Of a DNA stretch of 64,000 nt, positions 1-11,992 are shown piece after piece. The stretch spans positions 1 through 64,000 of the forward strand of contig CAJNOI010000017.1 of the NCBI GenBank assembly GCA_905250115.1, given 5' to 3'. This DNA comes from Adineta steineri (lineage: Eukaryota > Rotifera > Eurotatoria > Adinetida > Adinetidae). Position numbers and translations under genes: made by a program. Each line of letters opens with the position of its first letter. Position 1 is the stretch's first letter. The notes under the pieces are model-generated. The model was not told the origin of the DNA, made no database searches, and saw only the letters and a list, made by a program, of their open reading frames with translations.

Positions 1-619
1 GGAAATGGTTGACTATGTGCCACACGGAAATAGAAAAAATCTATATTCCTCAATATATTCGATGTAACAATTAAATAATCCTCAATGAAATTAAAGAAAA
101 ATTATCGACAACTAATGGTTCATATTAAGCTCATATACTAAAAAATTGTCTTCTTTCTGCTGCTAGAGAAGAATTCCGTCAAAATTGGTGTTTACAATAA
201 GATAATGATCGTCATCATACTCACAATATTTCCAAACAATTGATCAACAATAAAATATTAGAATTATTCCAATGCTCATCTGATACTCGAAACGTTGATC
301 CTATCGAGAACTTGTGGCCGATCGTAAAACGCAAAGTTGAAAAAAGAAAACCGAAAAATATTGATGGAACTAGAGCCTTTTTTATGTGAAGAATTTAAAA
401 ATGTTGATGTTAATATTGTAGTGAAAATTATGATGTGGACGAAAAAACGATGTTTGTTTCTTATTGAATCTTAAGGCGAACGAATAAAATATTGAAGTAT
501 AGTATTTAATAGCACTCGACATAGGCTATCAATCAGTAATGGAAACTACCTGAGAGTAACTTATATATGGGGATATATTTACAAAACAAGATGTGCAAAT
601 TTTTTTGAATCGGACTGTA
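1..619 (+). mobile_element. Decayed Tc1/mariner transposon, 3' part (copy 1)
   Basis: In frame 3 the sequence reads as the C-terminal half of a Tc1/mariner DDE transposase. It has a LQ*DND-like stretch near 192-212 (the QQDNDPKHT region, with the second Gln codon now TAA) and DPIENLWPIVKRKV at 297-338, the family's PDLNPIENLW box. The Asp normally preceding that box is replaced by Asn. Several stops interrupt the frame, so the copy is dead. The right end reads TTTTTTTGAATCGGACTG followed by TA (618-619), a typical mariner terminal repeat next to a TA target site. The left part lies outside the window. Bases 1-47 are the exact reverse complement of 29185-29231, so a second copy lies inverted 29 kb away. 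Confidence 0.8.
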
Positions 620-1787
620 CAAGATGATTCACTTATTTTTTCTAATTTTTGTAAATCTGCTGTATCTCGAAGAGACTTCTACATGATTCAATAGAGCATT
701 GATTATTCTGTCCAACTATACAGTTTCCTTTTAATTCATTTCATATCTTGATTTAAAAAAATCAGAAGATTCCAAGAACTAGCTCAACAAAACTTTTGTC
801 TAGGTCTACTTCATCTGGACTTAATCTGGTTCTCACGAAAATAGTTTTAGTTCGGACGGATACATCAAACATTTTTGTAGCTTTAGATTTTCAATGAAAC
901 TGAGAAGTAGATCAGATGACGATGCATAGTTTGTTAGAAAAGTGAATTCTATATTTAACTGTGTCAAAACAAGATATTCATTTATTGTAATTACCCAATG
1001 ATTCCACAGAAAAAACAAGTTTTCGTAATCTATTTCTCGAATTTATTCATTTTTTTCATAAAACTATACAGATGGATAGAGTAATCAATACTCTCTAATC
1101 GTATAAAATTTAAAAACAATTTTTGAAGTCTTGCATATATACAATAAAACGAAGAAAATGTACTTCATTATCTATTTTTATCTTTGAATAATAGGTAATT
1201 TTATATTAAGCTGATAACGTCTGAAAATGACGAACTATCTTAATATTATATTTTTAATAAGTTTATATAAATCATATGTCACTTGAAATGTTCTTGAACC
1301 TTGAAGAATTCAAATTTATGACTTTTTTATATAGTTTTAAAACAAGATGAGATAAAAAGTAGGAATACTTATAAATACAATGAATGAAGCATTTTTGAAT
1401 GATTATTTTATTTTTAAGACTATCAAGATAGAGTCAATAGGTGTATTACGAAATTTTTATTAATTTTTTTTGAAATTCCTAGTTTAAGAAAATGTTGAAA
1501 AAGAAAAATTATATATCAGAAAGTTTTTTAATATTATCACCTTTATATAGAAGAAGAGAGATTCTAATATCTATATCGAATGTCTCATCTTTTATAGATC
1601 TAACAGAGTCGGCTTAGCTCTTTTTTGTACTGAATAAGTAATTCTACTATGTTATAAATATAAGGTTAGTATCATTAGTTTCCTTCTTATATTATGTCTA
1701 TACTCGAAGTGTCACCTAAAGAGGACTTGTTTGAACAAATGTGAAATCTACGACTCATTTATTTTAGTGTAGTAAAAAAACCAAACT
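620..1787. other. Intergenic, no gene seen
   Basis: AT-rich DNA between the mariner relic and the GPCR. The only ORF of note (833-1018, minus) has no recognisable features. A TTTTAG at about 1765-1770, some 18 nt before the GPCR start codon, could act as a splice acceptor for a spliced leader. Confidence 0.5.
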
Positions 1788-2789
1788 ATGTCATCACCAA
1801 CTATGTTTATCATACTAACAAGTTTACTTGGGCCATCAATTGTTTGTACACTTTTTTTATTCTATCAATTTCTTCAATTACCACCCTTACGTCATAAACC
1901 ACGAAATTATCTTGTTATTTGTTTACTTATTATGAATTTTATTCAGGTAAATTTTGTGTTTTTTCTCCCTTACTGAAATGAATTCTCTCATATTTAGGAA
2001 ATTATTGAATTACCACCACGTTTATATTTTTTATATAATGGAACAGTTATATTTCCCAATACACATTTTTGTGATTTTTGGAATTGGTGTCAATATACAT
2101 TGGTTTCTATTAATTTATTAATTATGGCACTTACATCAATTGATCGATATTTATTAATTTTTAATCATATATTTCTATCACAACATACTATTCTTCTTCG
2201 TCAAATACCTCTTCTCTTATGTATTTTATTTCCATCAATATTTTATATCATCGGAATATATGGTATACCATGTAAAAATATATATAATTATAATACTATT
2301 GGATGTGGTTTACCTTGCTTTTTTTCTCTATCATCATTTGCGGTTATTTTTAAAAATATTATTATGATTTGTTTACCAGTTATGTTAACAATAGCGATGA
2401 GTTGTGTTCTAATTACTCGAGTTTATATTCAACGAAAAAGTATGAAAAGACGAAGAAATTTTTGGAAAGAAAGTATACAAATGATTATTCAATTATTACC
2501 CATTCTTATACTTTATTTAAGTATATGGATACCATTAAGTATTTTATTTTATTTCTCAACATTTGGTACAAAAAAAGAAAAAAATATTGTTATGCCATTA
2601 ATAAATGATTATTTTGGAAATTTAAAATATTTAGTCAATTTAATTTATCCATTTCTTGTTCTATTTGGTCAAATAGAACTTCGAACAAAAATAAAAACAA
2701 TTCTTTCCAATTGTTGTCGTTATCGACGGCGAGCTAGGGCAGCAGTAGTACCTTTAACAAATACTATTGAACGACATATTCACCCATAA
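1788..2789 (+). CDS. Rhodopsin-like G-protein-coupled receptor, orphan
   Basis: Two exons, 1788-1946 and 1998-2789, joined in phase 0 across a 51-nt GTAAAT...TTTAG intron, give 316 residues. Hydrophobic segments fit seven transmembrane helices, beginning at residue ~6. A DRY motif sits at residues 102-104 at the end of TM3, as in class A receptors. Cysteines in extracellular loop 2 could pair with one near the top of TM3. TM7 reads NLIYPF where class A receptors usually have NPxxY. The tail has an Arg-rich Cys cluster (CCRYRRRARA) that could be palmitoylated. It resembles the large orphan peptide-receptor-like families of bdelloids. The ligand cannot be inferred. The class A assignment is confident, subfamily assignment is not. 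Confidence 0.82.
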
Positions 2790-3893
2790 ATATTGTAAAA
2801 AAAGATTTCGAAAAATAAAATATATTGCTTATTCATCAGGTCATAGTTATTATTTGTCCATAACATATCTTTGAAAAGAATGCAGAAAGTAAACGATTGC
2901 ACTAATCCTTAAAAACACTACTATTCGAAACCATTCTATTGTGACATGTAGGAAGGAAGTGAACAAATACCGATCAAAGTTTTATTGGTGTATTATGAAC
3001 AATCCTGAAAAATCATTCAGAAAATTTTGTAGTTAAAAAATGTATGTCATGATAGAAGGCCCCGAGTCTTCTCGACGAGGGGAGGTTCTCTTGTAAGAAC
3101 TACACTATTTTATTCTCTTTCTTGTAGAGAAGAGTCCAGTAAACGTAAATTGTTTATTTGCTTTCTTAATTGTGTGTCCGCAGGGTCAAAAAAACATCGA
3201 ACATCAATTTTTCGGAAAAGACATTTCTAGAGGTATTTCGATGCAGAGACTTCGAATTTGAGGTCTATTAAGTGACCATAGTGAGGGGAGGGGGCAGAGG
3301 TTAGAAAAACATCGAAGACCAATTTTTCACGGTTTTTATTTGTTTTTCCAGTAAATGCGAAGAAAATACATTTCTACGAGAAAGAGCTAAGCGAGTCCAC
3401 GGACGAGTGTTACTTGTTAATTAATAAGTCATCTGAGAAATAAGTACATTCATTATAAATGCTTGTATCTCATAAAAAATACATGAATCTGTTTAAAGAA
3501 GATTTTTTTCTAATTATCCTTATTAAACTAATCTTATAATAATACTTGTACGGTTTATTACATTACAGAAGAATACTTATGTCAAAAGAACAATTTAGAT
3601 AGCTTTTAAGTCCAATAAATTTTTTAACTTAGAATGATTTTATCATGTTGGATTAACAGGCTAGTTTATTAATCTGAAATTTCTAATAACCTATTGTAAA
3701 GCCAACAAAAAAAATTATTTATAAACGTATCACAAACAAGAAAAAGTCAAATTTGAAAATCGTATGTATCTAAAGATCCTTCACATGTTAATTTTTCTAA
3801 TAAACTACAATTATCATTAAAGTATCTATAATTTATTTTAAACAACATATGTTAATCACTATAAAAAATCATCTATATTAGCTTGAATTCATT
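2790..3893. other. Intergenic with a short spaced direct repeat
   Basis: No gene seen. A block of about 25 nt beginning AAAACATCGAA and ending CAATTTTTC occurs near 3189-3214 and again near 3305-3330, in direct orientation and slightly diverged. The flanks (3280-3300, GAGGGGAGGGGG) are unusually G-rich for this window. A small palindrome, GTTCTCTTGTAAGAAC, lies near 3085-3100. Confidence 0.4.
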
Positions 3894-4184
3894 ATGACCA
3901 CAATGATCAATCTATTCATATTCATTATGAATATTATTTTTTTAATACAAAGAGTTAGAACAAAACACACAAACAACTGTGAAATGTCTATAGATTTATA
4001 TACAAAAAAAACGAATTATCTGTTTCGATTTCATTATCCACATAATGATAAAACCATTGAAATAAGTTCTTCAAGAATTTTTACACCCGATGGTGTAAAT
4101 GCATGCTACAAAAAAATAGAACAAATATTAGAAAATAAAAATATATTTTTAGTGCAAAAATTCAACATACCGACATATGCATAA
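3894..4184 (+). CDS. Small putative secreted protein, 96 aa
   Basis: Single-exon ORF with a strongly hydrophobic N-terminus (residues ~5-18, LFIFIMNIIFLI) that would serve as a signal peptide or anchor. A short polar domain follows, with two cysteines (residues ~29 and ~67) and an IFTPDGVNAC stretch. No family recognised. It converges on WAPL, and its last 23 bases (4162-4184) overlap the end of the WAPL coding sequence on the other strand, which is uncommon. It could be a chance ORF. The signal-peptide-like start and a length above background are the only support. Confidence 0.35.
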   Translation: MTTMINLFIFIMNIIFLIQRVRTKHTNNCEMSIDLYTKKTNYLFRFHYPHNDKTIEISSSRIFTPDGVNACYKKIEQILENKNIFLVQKFNIPTYA

Positions 4185-7100
4185 AAACGAAAAATTTTTT
4201 TAATATAAAAGCCATTGTATCGAATTTCTTTTGTGGCATTAATTCTCGTATTTGTGATGCATATTTTGTTTGATCTCGTAATAAAATAACCGCTAATATA
4301 ACACCAGTAAATGCTGCAACAAATGTATTTTCCATATGACCAGCAGCTTTTTGTAGAGCACGATTAAAATTCGCCCCATTTTCATTTGTCGGTTTTTTAT
4401 CAGATTCTTCATCAAAATCATTATCATCAACATCTTCCATCATCCAGTCATTTTCTTCGTGAGATTCAGCTTTAGCAGCTGAAGATTCTTGTTCACAAAA
4501 TAACTGAAAAAATAAAAACAAATTTGATTTCTATCTTGTTTTTATTTTTGATTATTACTTTAGCAAGATATTCATAAATTTTTACTGTACTTCCATCGGG
4601 CATATTTGTTTCCATCAGATGTTTATAAATATATTTTGTATTTTGCACGAGATTGATTAATAAATTAAGGGTCTAAAAACAAAAAGAATAATAATATTCT
4701 CGAATGAACATATATATATATATAACAAACCAATGCAAGTGCATCAAATTTATCTTCATTACTAAATGAACTGTTTTCAATAGTAACAAGTAAACGAAAT
4801 AGATTTGAAAAAAATCGATCATCCGATGTTAAACGATCACAAAGAACTTCTAAAATAGAAAGAAAAGTTATTTAAAAAACAAACGTCTACAAGTTATGTA
4901 GTTCTGTTGTAATTATAGGCGCAGAGCAGTGTTTGTAGAAAAATGTGATCTGATCGAAGTTTTAGCTCTCAATTCATTACTTATCGAAGAGAAAAAAATA
5001 ACACATCGACTACAATGAAATGTTTGGCATCTCGCTATAATATTCATGTCTATGAAATGTACGCATACTTATTATGTAGAAAGTATTCTTTCACTATGAT
5101 ATGTAACATACGCGAAAATGTATATCATTCCTCAAATAGTCATTAAATTCTATCGTACAACGATTCAAGATTTTTCTTTCGACCTTAGATATGCAATGAC
5201 ATTCGATCTTTTTTGTTTAGTGTTTATATTAGAACGATTTCTGATTAATTTTGGTTATGTTCACATCAAAATAATCTTAAGATAGAGAGAATAACTCATT
5301 AGTAAAAATTTAGTACAACAATGAATGATATAAATCCAAGGGGGAAGAGTGGAATCTGGAGTCCTCAGGAATCCGGAGATCGCTCTTTCCCTTTTGTATA
5401 AATCTTGAGAACTAATAATATTTAATCGTATTAAACAAACTCACCACAATCATTCGTAATAATAACAAGTATAGACATGATTGCTTTACATCCCTCTCGA
5501 AACATATCATATGAATTTGTATCTTTGACATTCGTTGCTGTAGTACTAGTTTGATTAATTGTTGGCCCTTGTTGTAACCAGATTAATGAAAGATCAAGTA
5601 ATCTTTTTTGATAAAATAAAATATAGTCAAATCTTAATTTTAATTTCTATGAAAATTTACTTTGATAATGAATGAAACAATGAATATTGATTATATTGAG
5701 CAATATACATTCGATTAATATTTATATTTGATTTTGATGCTGATGATTGTTCGGAATTTTCATTTGCAAATTCTTCAAGCATATTTATATATCGACAGAC
5801 TTTTCGATAACGTATTGATAATTCTGATAATGAATAACATTTAAAATCATTATTTGCTAAATCTTGTACTATTGAATTGACTGGAATTAAATTAAATAAA
5901 CTTTTTTAAATAAACAACGAGAGAAAATATTTTTACCTGCTTTAATTATTAAATCAAAACCACCTAATGTACGTAGTTCATTTCTTAAAGATTCTTTTAA
6001 ATTATTACGAGAAATATTAACAAATGTTTCCAGAATCATATCACATATCTAATAAGAATCAAAAAATAAATAATTTGAATTATATTTTTTTCTTTTTTTT
6101 ACATTAAATCTTTGTTCATAAAAAATATTATCTGGTAATGATTTTTGATTTATATTTAATATTCGTTCTTTCATTTTATTATATTCTTCATCATTTGGAT
6201 TTATCGATGAACTTTTATCAACTAAATCTAATATTAAATGTATTGCACTTGAATTTAATCCTGATGCTAATGTATCTGATGAAAGTATATAGAAAATAAA
6301 CGTTGTACATAAATTTAAACTCTATCAAAGAAATAAAAAGAATATTACAGATAAAATATCAATCATTATTACCGGTATATTTGGTGTATCTTTGAATAAA
6401 TCAAAAATTCGTTCTAATGCACGATTCGTGCGTAGATGCATTCGAAATGTTGGTTTAATACATAATTCAGCAAATTTAATTGCACTAAAAATAAATCACA
6501 AAGATTATAGTGATTTCTAATGAATTTTATCGGATATGTCTTGAAATCTGGGAAATTTCTGATATCATTCTAACAGAAAAGAATAATAATATTCTTTCAT
6601 AAATGTTTATGGTTGTCTACATCAATCATGATTTATCGTCTACCGAGTGCCATTCTGCTTTACTATGCCCTGGACTTCTATTAGCAAATATACACAGACA
6701 TGCATCTTGAGAGTGTGGGTGTCGTGTCCATGCTTTGTTTACATCTACACCTTCCAGCTCAATTCAATACTCTTGCCAATAGGAATGTGACAGTTCCAGT
6801 TCGAAAGAACTGAACCTCAGCTTTCACAGTCCTACTTGCCAAACATTTCGAGAGCGATGAACATCTCATGGGACTTTCTTTACTGGTGGCTAGTAAAAAG
6901 TGGACTACATCTCTTCTTTGTTAAATAAACTGTCGAATCTTTTTTCAAAACTTTTCCGGATTTCAGGACAATACCAATTTTATCTTACCTAAGACAACGA
7001 TCTACGAGTAATTTTCCAGGTTGAAATCCTGTTAAAAGATAATCCATTTCATCAATATAACTTTGTGTTTCATCAAGTTCTGCACATGTTGTTGGTTGTC

Positions 7101-7622
7101 GAAAATTTGATACAATTGTTGTTTGCATCTTTTAAATAACAAAAATTCAATTGATTTTTGTATTTTTATAATTTAATACTCAACCTGTTTTTGTTCAATA
7201 TGTGTTTTATTACTTGAAATGATTGTTTTTGTATGAAGAGTATTATTAGTATTGATTTCATTATTATCTAAATCATATTCATCTGTATTACCACCAAAAA
7301 ATGCTTTATGATTTAGTTGCGTTCGATTTGCCTAAATAAAATATTTGTAATAACAAATCAATTTTTTTTCTCGTCTTACTTTATAATTTGTACTAAAGAT
7401 TTTTCGTGGTCCAGAATAATTTGTTTTCGTTAATGTTCGTTTTGTATGATTTAATATAATCTTTTTTTTTACTGTTGTTGCTTGAGGATTAGTATTATTG
7501 TTAGTATTATTATTATTATTGTCATTACTTGGTATTTCATTTGATATTTGTGTCGGTAATTGTTGAACTTTATCAACTGTACGTGATTTTGAATTAAAAA
7601 ATATTCCACGACGTGAAGCCAT
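4162..7622 (-). CDS. WAPL: Wings apart-like protein (cohesin release factor)
   Basis: Eleven exons on the minus strand: 7622-7380, 7331-7185, 7128-6989, 6484-6373, 6321-6103, 6048-5937, 5880-5661, 5602-5445, 4849-4731, 4672-4559, 4503-4162. All junctions are GT-AG and in phase, giving 641 residues. The conserved WAPL domain starts near residue 132: an acidic YIDEMDYLLTGF segment, KPTFRMHLRTNRALERIFDLF (human: MPAFRMHLRAHG), TLNLLINLVQ and the C-terminal ALQKAAGHMENTFVAAFTG stretch. WAPL pairs with PDS5 to open the SMC3-kleisin gate and unload cohesin from chromatin. The N-terminus is short and low-complexity (Asn-rich) and lacks the FGF motifs of vertebrate WAPL. Residues 3-14 (SRRGIFFNSKSR) weakly resemble the N-terminal PDS5-binding YSR region. 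Introns 3 and 8 (about 500 and 595 nt) are far longer than the rest. Confidence 0.93.
5340..5398. repeat. Imperfect inverted repeat in WAPL intron 8
   Basis: AAGGGGGAAGAG near 5338-5350 can pair with CTCTTTCCCTTTT near 5382-5395, leaving a roughly 30-nt loop. It lies in the longest WAPL intron and may be the core of a small decayed hairpin element. Confidence 0.3.
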
Positions 7623-8268
7623 ATTTATATTGTTAAAAGTATAAGTTTAGAGTAATTATATAATATAACGAATAATCTATTCTTTTTTGTTTATTACTTT
7701 GACAATTGATTTGTATTTGTCGAGAATATTCACCAATCAGATTAGACTTATATTTCATCTGAATAATTCTTCTATACAATACTAAAGATGTTTCGATTGA
7801 TACAATGTTCTTCAAATATATTTAAAAAATTTACTAATAGTACATTTGTATAGTAGATGGAGCTGTAGGTAGCATGAGAAAAAAACTGTATTCACATGAG
7901 TTTGTAATACTTTGATTAAAATAAATTCCGATTAAGTTCAAAAATTATATTTCTGATTGTTTGTATATAGAAAATCTTTATATTTTTAAGTATCAAGATT
8001 TATATTTGTTTTTTTCAAATATTTTTCAATCAATTTAACATAATAGATGATCATTTTATTTCTATACAATTACCAACTGTTTTTCTTAGTTGCTGACTAA
8101 AATTATTAATCATAGAAACCTACTATTACAATTAAAATTCTATTTATTAGGCTAAAAAATATTTTAAATAATTCTTCATGTTGTTCAAAATAGTTAAAAT
8201 TATTACAAAGTTAGTATTGTCTTTTTATTTTTTTTCTATCACTAACAATAATCATACATCATTCAATA
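7623..8268. other. Intergenic between NUDT9 3' end and WAPL start
   Basis: About 645 nt of AT-rich sequence. It holds the upstream region of WAPL and the 3' flank of NUDT9. Small ORFs here (7633-7815, minus) carry no recognisable features. Confidence 0.5.
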
Positions 8269-10366
8269 TTACCAATATGCATTAAATCGATCTACAACGA
8301 TTTCTAGAATATCTTTATGACATGCATATAATTCAAGGTTTCTATCAATTGAACGCCAGACAACCTTTTCCGCATCATCACCTAATTTAGAAAAGAAAAA
8401 TAACAATTAAAATCATATAAAATAAATATTTACCCGCATTTAAATGAAGTTGTTTAGTTAATTGACCTGTTTCATCATGAAAATTTCTAAAACAAAATCG
8501 AAATAATTATTTAAATATTTTTTTTTCATAGAAAATTTTATTTACACAGCAACAGTTTCTATCCATGCATTATCTGTATTTCTTGGATCGTCAACATAAG
8601 ATTCAAATAGTTTAACTCCATTAGAAAATAATTGATCTATACAAGTTTTATCAACACCATCTCGTAATGCTTCTTCTTGAAATTCACGTTTTACTGTTTC
8701 AGATATATGTTCTCCAGGATCAACCATACCCTCAAAAAGAAAATCAACAGAATTTATAATAATCAAATCAGGCTTAGTTTTTTGTTAAATTTCTTACTCC
8801 GGGTAGAGCCCATTGTTTTCTATCTTGTCTAAGAATAGCTACGAATTCAAGAACCGGTTTTAGAGAATCACGAGCATTGTTTCGACGATAAACAATTGAA
8901 CCATTTTCATCACGAAGCCAACTAATAATGAAACAAATGAATTTAATGAATAAATAAATATGAACTTCTATTTACCGAGTAACAACTGGATCACCAGCAT
9001 GATTTGGACCCCAATAATATAGACGACCACGACCTGTCACTAAATTAAAAATATGATATTTGATTTTGAGAACAAACAAAAAAAGTCTTTCGTTTACTTC
9101 CTGTTCTTCCATTTGGATTTCGTGGTCGATTTGTTTTTGGATCAACATAGTATTGTCCAGTAAAACTTCTTCGATCAATTTTCTTATCAAGTTGATTAAA
9201 TTTTTCTATTTTCAATCTAAACTAAATCAAATATATACTGTATTTTTTTTTCTCTGATAAAATCTCATTTACGGATCAGCTGGATCTGCTCGTGGATTAC
9301 GTTGAATTTTTTCAGTTGTATATTCATATGGTGTATAATCAGGAAATATTGTATTCCATAAAACTCGATTATCAGGAATAGGAAAACGCTATAGAAATAG
9401 AAAATAACCTAGAATAAAAGTTTATAATAACATTAATTAACCTGATGATCGTTATCATACGCTAATGATCGGCATATTTTATGAGGTTTTAAATTTTTAT
9501 TTTGATATTCATCGATGGATTTTTTACGTGAATCCTAAATATTTTTATAAAAATTAATTTTCAATATAAATTTATGAAAAAACTTACTTGAGAATCTCGA
9601 TATCTTGAATATTCATTCTCATTTTGTTTGGTTATTTGTGAATAGCATGAAAAAGGAAATTGATACTTATAAGCATCAGACATCTAAAATAAAGAACTAA
9701 TTTTATCTAAATCTATTTATATAAATTTGTTTTCACATTGAGTAATCTTCTTTCAGAAAGATATTTTTATTTACAATGTACATGGTACTTAGAACAGAAC
9801 AGATGTCATAAATTAATCTACTAATGCTATTTATATGTTAAGAAGACGACAAATCTAGTTATCACATACTTTTATCGGAGCCCGATTTGTCGCAGTTCTA
9901 TATCGGCAATATTCGTGAGTTTTTTGTTCATTAGCGATATGTGTTCCATTTCGTATATATAAATAACCTGAATTTGGTGCCAAATTATGTGTTTGTTTTT
10001 TATTAGATAGACGTGATTTATTCGTACGATTATTTACTCGTTGATAGTCAACAGAACGAAATGGATAATAGTTTTGTATTTTTTTTGATTGTATTTGTCG
10101 AGAATTAGTAACATCAACATTGTTCAATCGTGAACCGTTGATATTATTTTGTAATTTGAGAAAGTTTTGATTTCCTGATCAAATAGAAAAAATAACAACT
10201 AATTATTATGTTTTGTGCATCTACGCAATAGTAAAAGTTACAGAAGAAAAACAATGAATTATAAATATATTATAGTTTTGTTTTGCTATCGAATTCAAAA
10301 ATATAAATAAATCTTATTTGATAATAAACTCTTACCAGTAATCGACTGAGCAATATCTTTTATCAT
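8269..10366 (-). CDS. NUDT9: ADP-ribose pyrophosphatase, NUDT9-type Nudix hydrolase
   Basis: Eleven exons: 10366-10336, 10174-9870, 9683-9588, 9534-9442, 9388-9273, 9216-9098, 9039-8976, 8921-8798, 8730-8546, 8486-8434, 8381-8269. They join in phase to 432 residues. NUDT9 hydrolyses ADP-ribose to AMP and ribose-5-phosphate. The Nudix box GX5EX7REUXEE is intact at residues 317-336 ([20 protein letters not shown]). Family-specific stretches include [33 protein letters not shown] and the C-terminal [11 protein letters not shown]. The REFQEE catalytic helix matches active NUDT9 rather than the altered RILRQE of the human TRPM2 channel domain, and no channel segments precede it. The N-terminus is ~180 residues of basic, low-complexity sequence in which EYCRYR and EYSRYR recur. 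Whether it is a mitochondrial presequence is unclear. Confidence 0.92.
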
Positions 10367-10679
10367 GCTAGTGATTGTTATGCATTACTAATAGACACTG
10401 ACTACATGCTATAAAACATATTCTTTTTTTTTCGATTCACTTTTTTATCGTCTATATACGAAACGAACAAAAGTAAGGTGGTTGACACGCGTATATTTAT
10501 ATGCATGAAGGAAGATTGACTACACACATGGTATATAATAAAAAAATATCTTTCATTCAACTAGTAACTCATAAATATAAATACGTAATTGTCTTCCCAT
10601 TGACACATTTGTTTTATAATGCCACGTTTTTTTATTTTATGTATACGACAAGGCAAAAAAAAGAGAGAAAATAGACATG
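10367..10679. other. Short intergenic region upstream of NUDT9
   Basis: About 310 nt with no gene. On the minus strand a CACTAG directly before the NUDT9 ATG could be a trans-splice acceptor. The rest is the 3' flank of the next minus-strand gene's predecessor. Confidence 0.4.
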
Positions 10680-11533
10680 CTAATATGAACAAATGAATAA
10701 ACATAAAAATATGATAAGTAGAGTAAGAGATGATCTTTGTCGTATGATAGCTTGATCAGTTAATGCATTTTTGTCAAGAAAATACTTTGCACCAGCGCGA
10801 CAACGCATATCACTATTAGCATTCACTGCACAACCATATAGACCACCGGGACATTCACGATTAGCAGTTTTTTCTATAAAATCCATGAAAAGTGTTAATT
10901 GAGCAATATCAGTTGCAACAGATATTGTTGTACAATTTGTTATATATGATAATGCACATATATAATAGTCATAAGTATCTTTACACCATTTAGCTTTTTC
11001 ATAAACAGACCATTGAGAATCAAAATGTACACGATTTTCAATAATTGGACTACATTCTCTTCCAGCCTAATTTATTATAAAGAAAATTTCTTTGTATTCT
11101 AATTTTCTTTGCTTACTTTTTCAACATCACATATTGGTATTATTGTTGTGATTGTAGGTTGTAAAGTTGTAGTTAATCCTGATTCTAATGTTGTTAAACA
11201 TCTATATTGTATAATATTTGTTTCACTAATTCCAGTACAATATTTTCCAGTACGCCATGCATTACGTTTTAGTTGAGCATCAAGTGATACTAATGCTGAT
11301 GCATATTCAACACGCATATCACAACAATGTAAACGTTCATTGATACAATCTGCATATGTTTTACCAGCATCACAAAAAGCAAATAATTGTTCTTTTGTAT
11401 ATAACTCCGATTTCATTAATTCTTCATCATCTTTTGTTGGACCTGGTGGACATTGAGATGCTCTCAATATCTCACATTCATAACTTGTAGATAGAAGAGA
11501 TAGAAAGACGAATATATGATATATCATTTTCAA
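10680..11533 (-). CDS. Cysteine-rich surface protein with two internal repeats
   Basis: Two exons, 11533-11117 and 11066-10680, joined in phase 0 across a 50-nt intron, give 267 residues. Residues 1-18 form a signal peptide (hydrophobic YHIFVFLSLLS). The C-terminal ~17 residues are hydrophobic (LTLLIIFLCLFI) and end the chain almost at once, as in GPI-anchored proteins. The ectodomain has 16 cysteines and reads as two diverged copies of one unit. The first contains FCDAGKTYADC...CCD...GKYC, the second WCKDTYDYYIC...NC...NREC. The spacing loosely recalls the nematode DUF19/T20D4.11-like domain, but I cannot confirm that family. PGAP3, encoded 2 kb away, remodels GPI anchors, which may be coincidence. 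Function unknown. Confidence 0.75.
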
Positions 11534-11992
11534 AGCAAGATCAAATAAATGTTAGCAAAGAAAAATGAATAAGTTTAGTTTGTGTTTGATAATAGGATTA
11601 GAACGATGTTAAACAATCGATCGAAAAGATATTAATGTTTATTTATTGTCTGTTCTTCATTATAAATTTGTCGTCTTCAATGATTAATAGTCTGAGATGT
11701 TTTATGTTATAGTTGAACGATAGATATCAGTGCAAACATATTTAAGTGATATTTAAAGTATTCAATTGATCTCAAAAATACGTTTTATTTTATAACGATG
11801 TTCACAAATAAATCATAAGATATCCAATAAAAATGAAACAACAAAATATTTATTCGTAACTTAATTGCGTTAAACCTTACAAATAAATATCATAATCAAT
11901 CAGACAATACCGACAACAACAAAAATGATAAAATGAATATATATAGACAAAACCAATAAAAAATATCTAGATAATATTGACTATATGTATCC
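11534..11992. other. Intergenic, SAR1 3' flank
   Basis: About 460 nt with no gene seen. It carries the presumed SAR1 3' UTR and the promoter of the cysteine-rich protein, both on the minus strand. Confidence 0.4.

Noticed and set aside
2369..2608. ORF of 79 codons on the plus strand
   Set aside because: An alternative frame of the GPCR with no features of its own.
9060..9257. Plus-strand 65-codon ORF
   Set aside because: Antisense to a NUDT9 exon and intron. No independent support.
8269..10366. TRPM2-like channel gene
   Set aside because: The Nudix domain has TRPM2-like wording in places, but no transmembrane region precedes it, and the REFQEE catalytic motif is that of the free enzyme.
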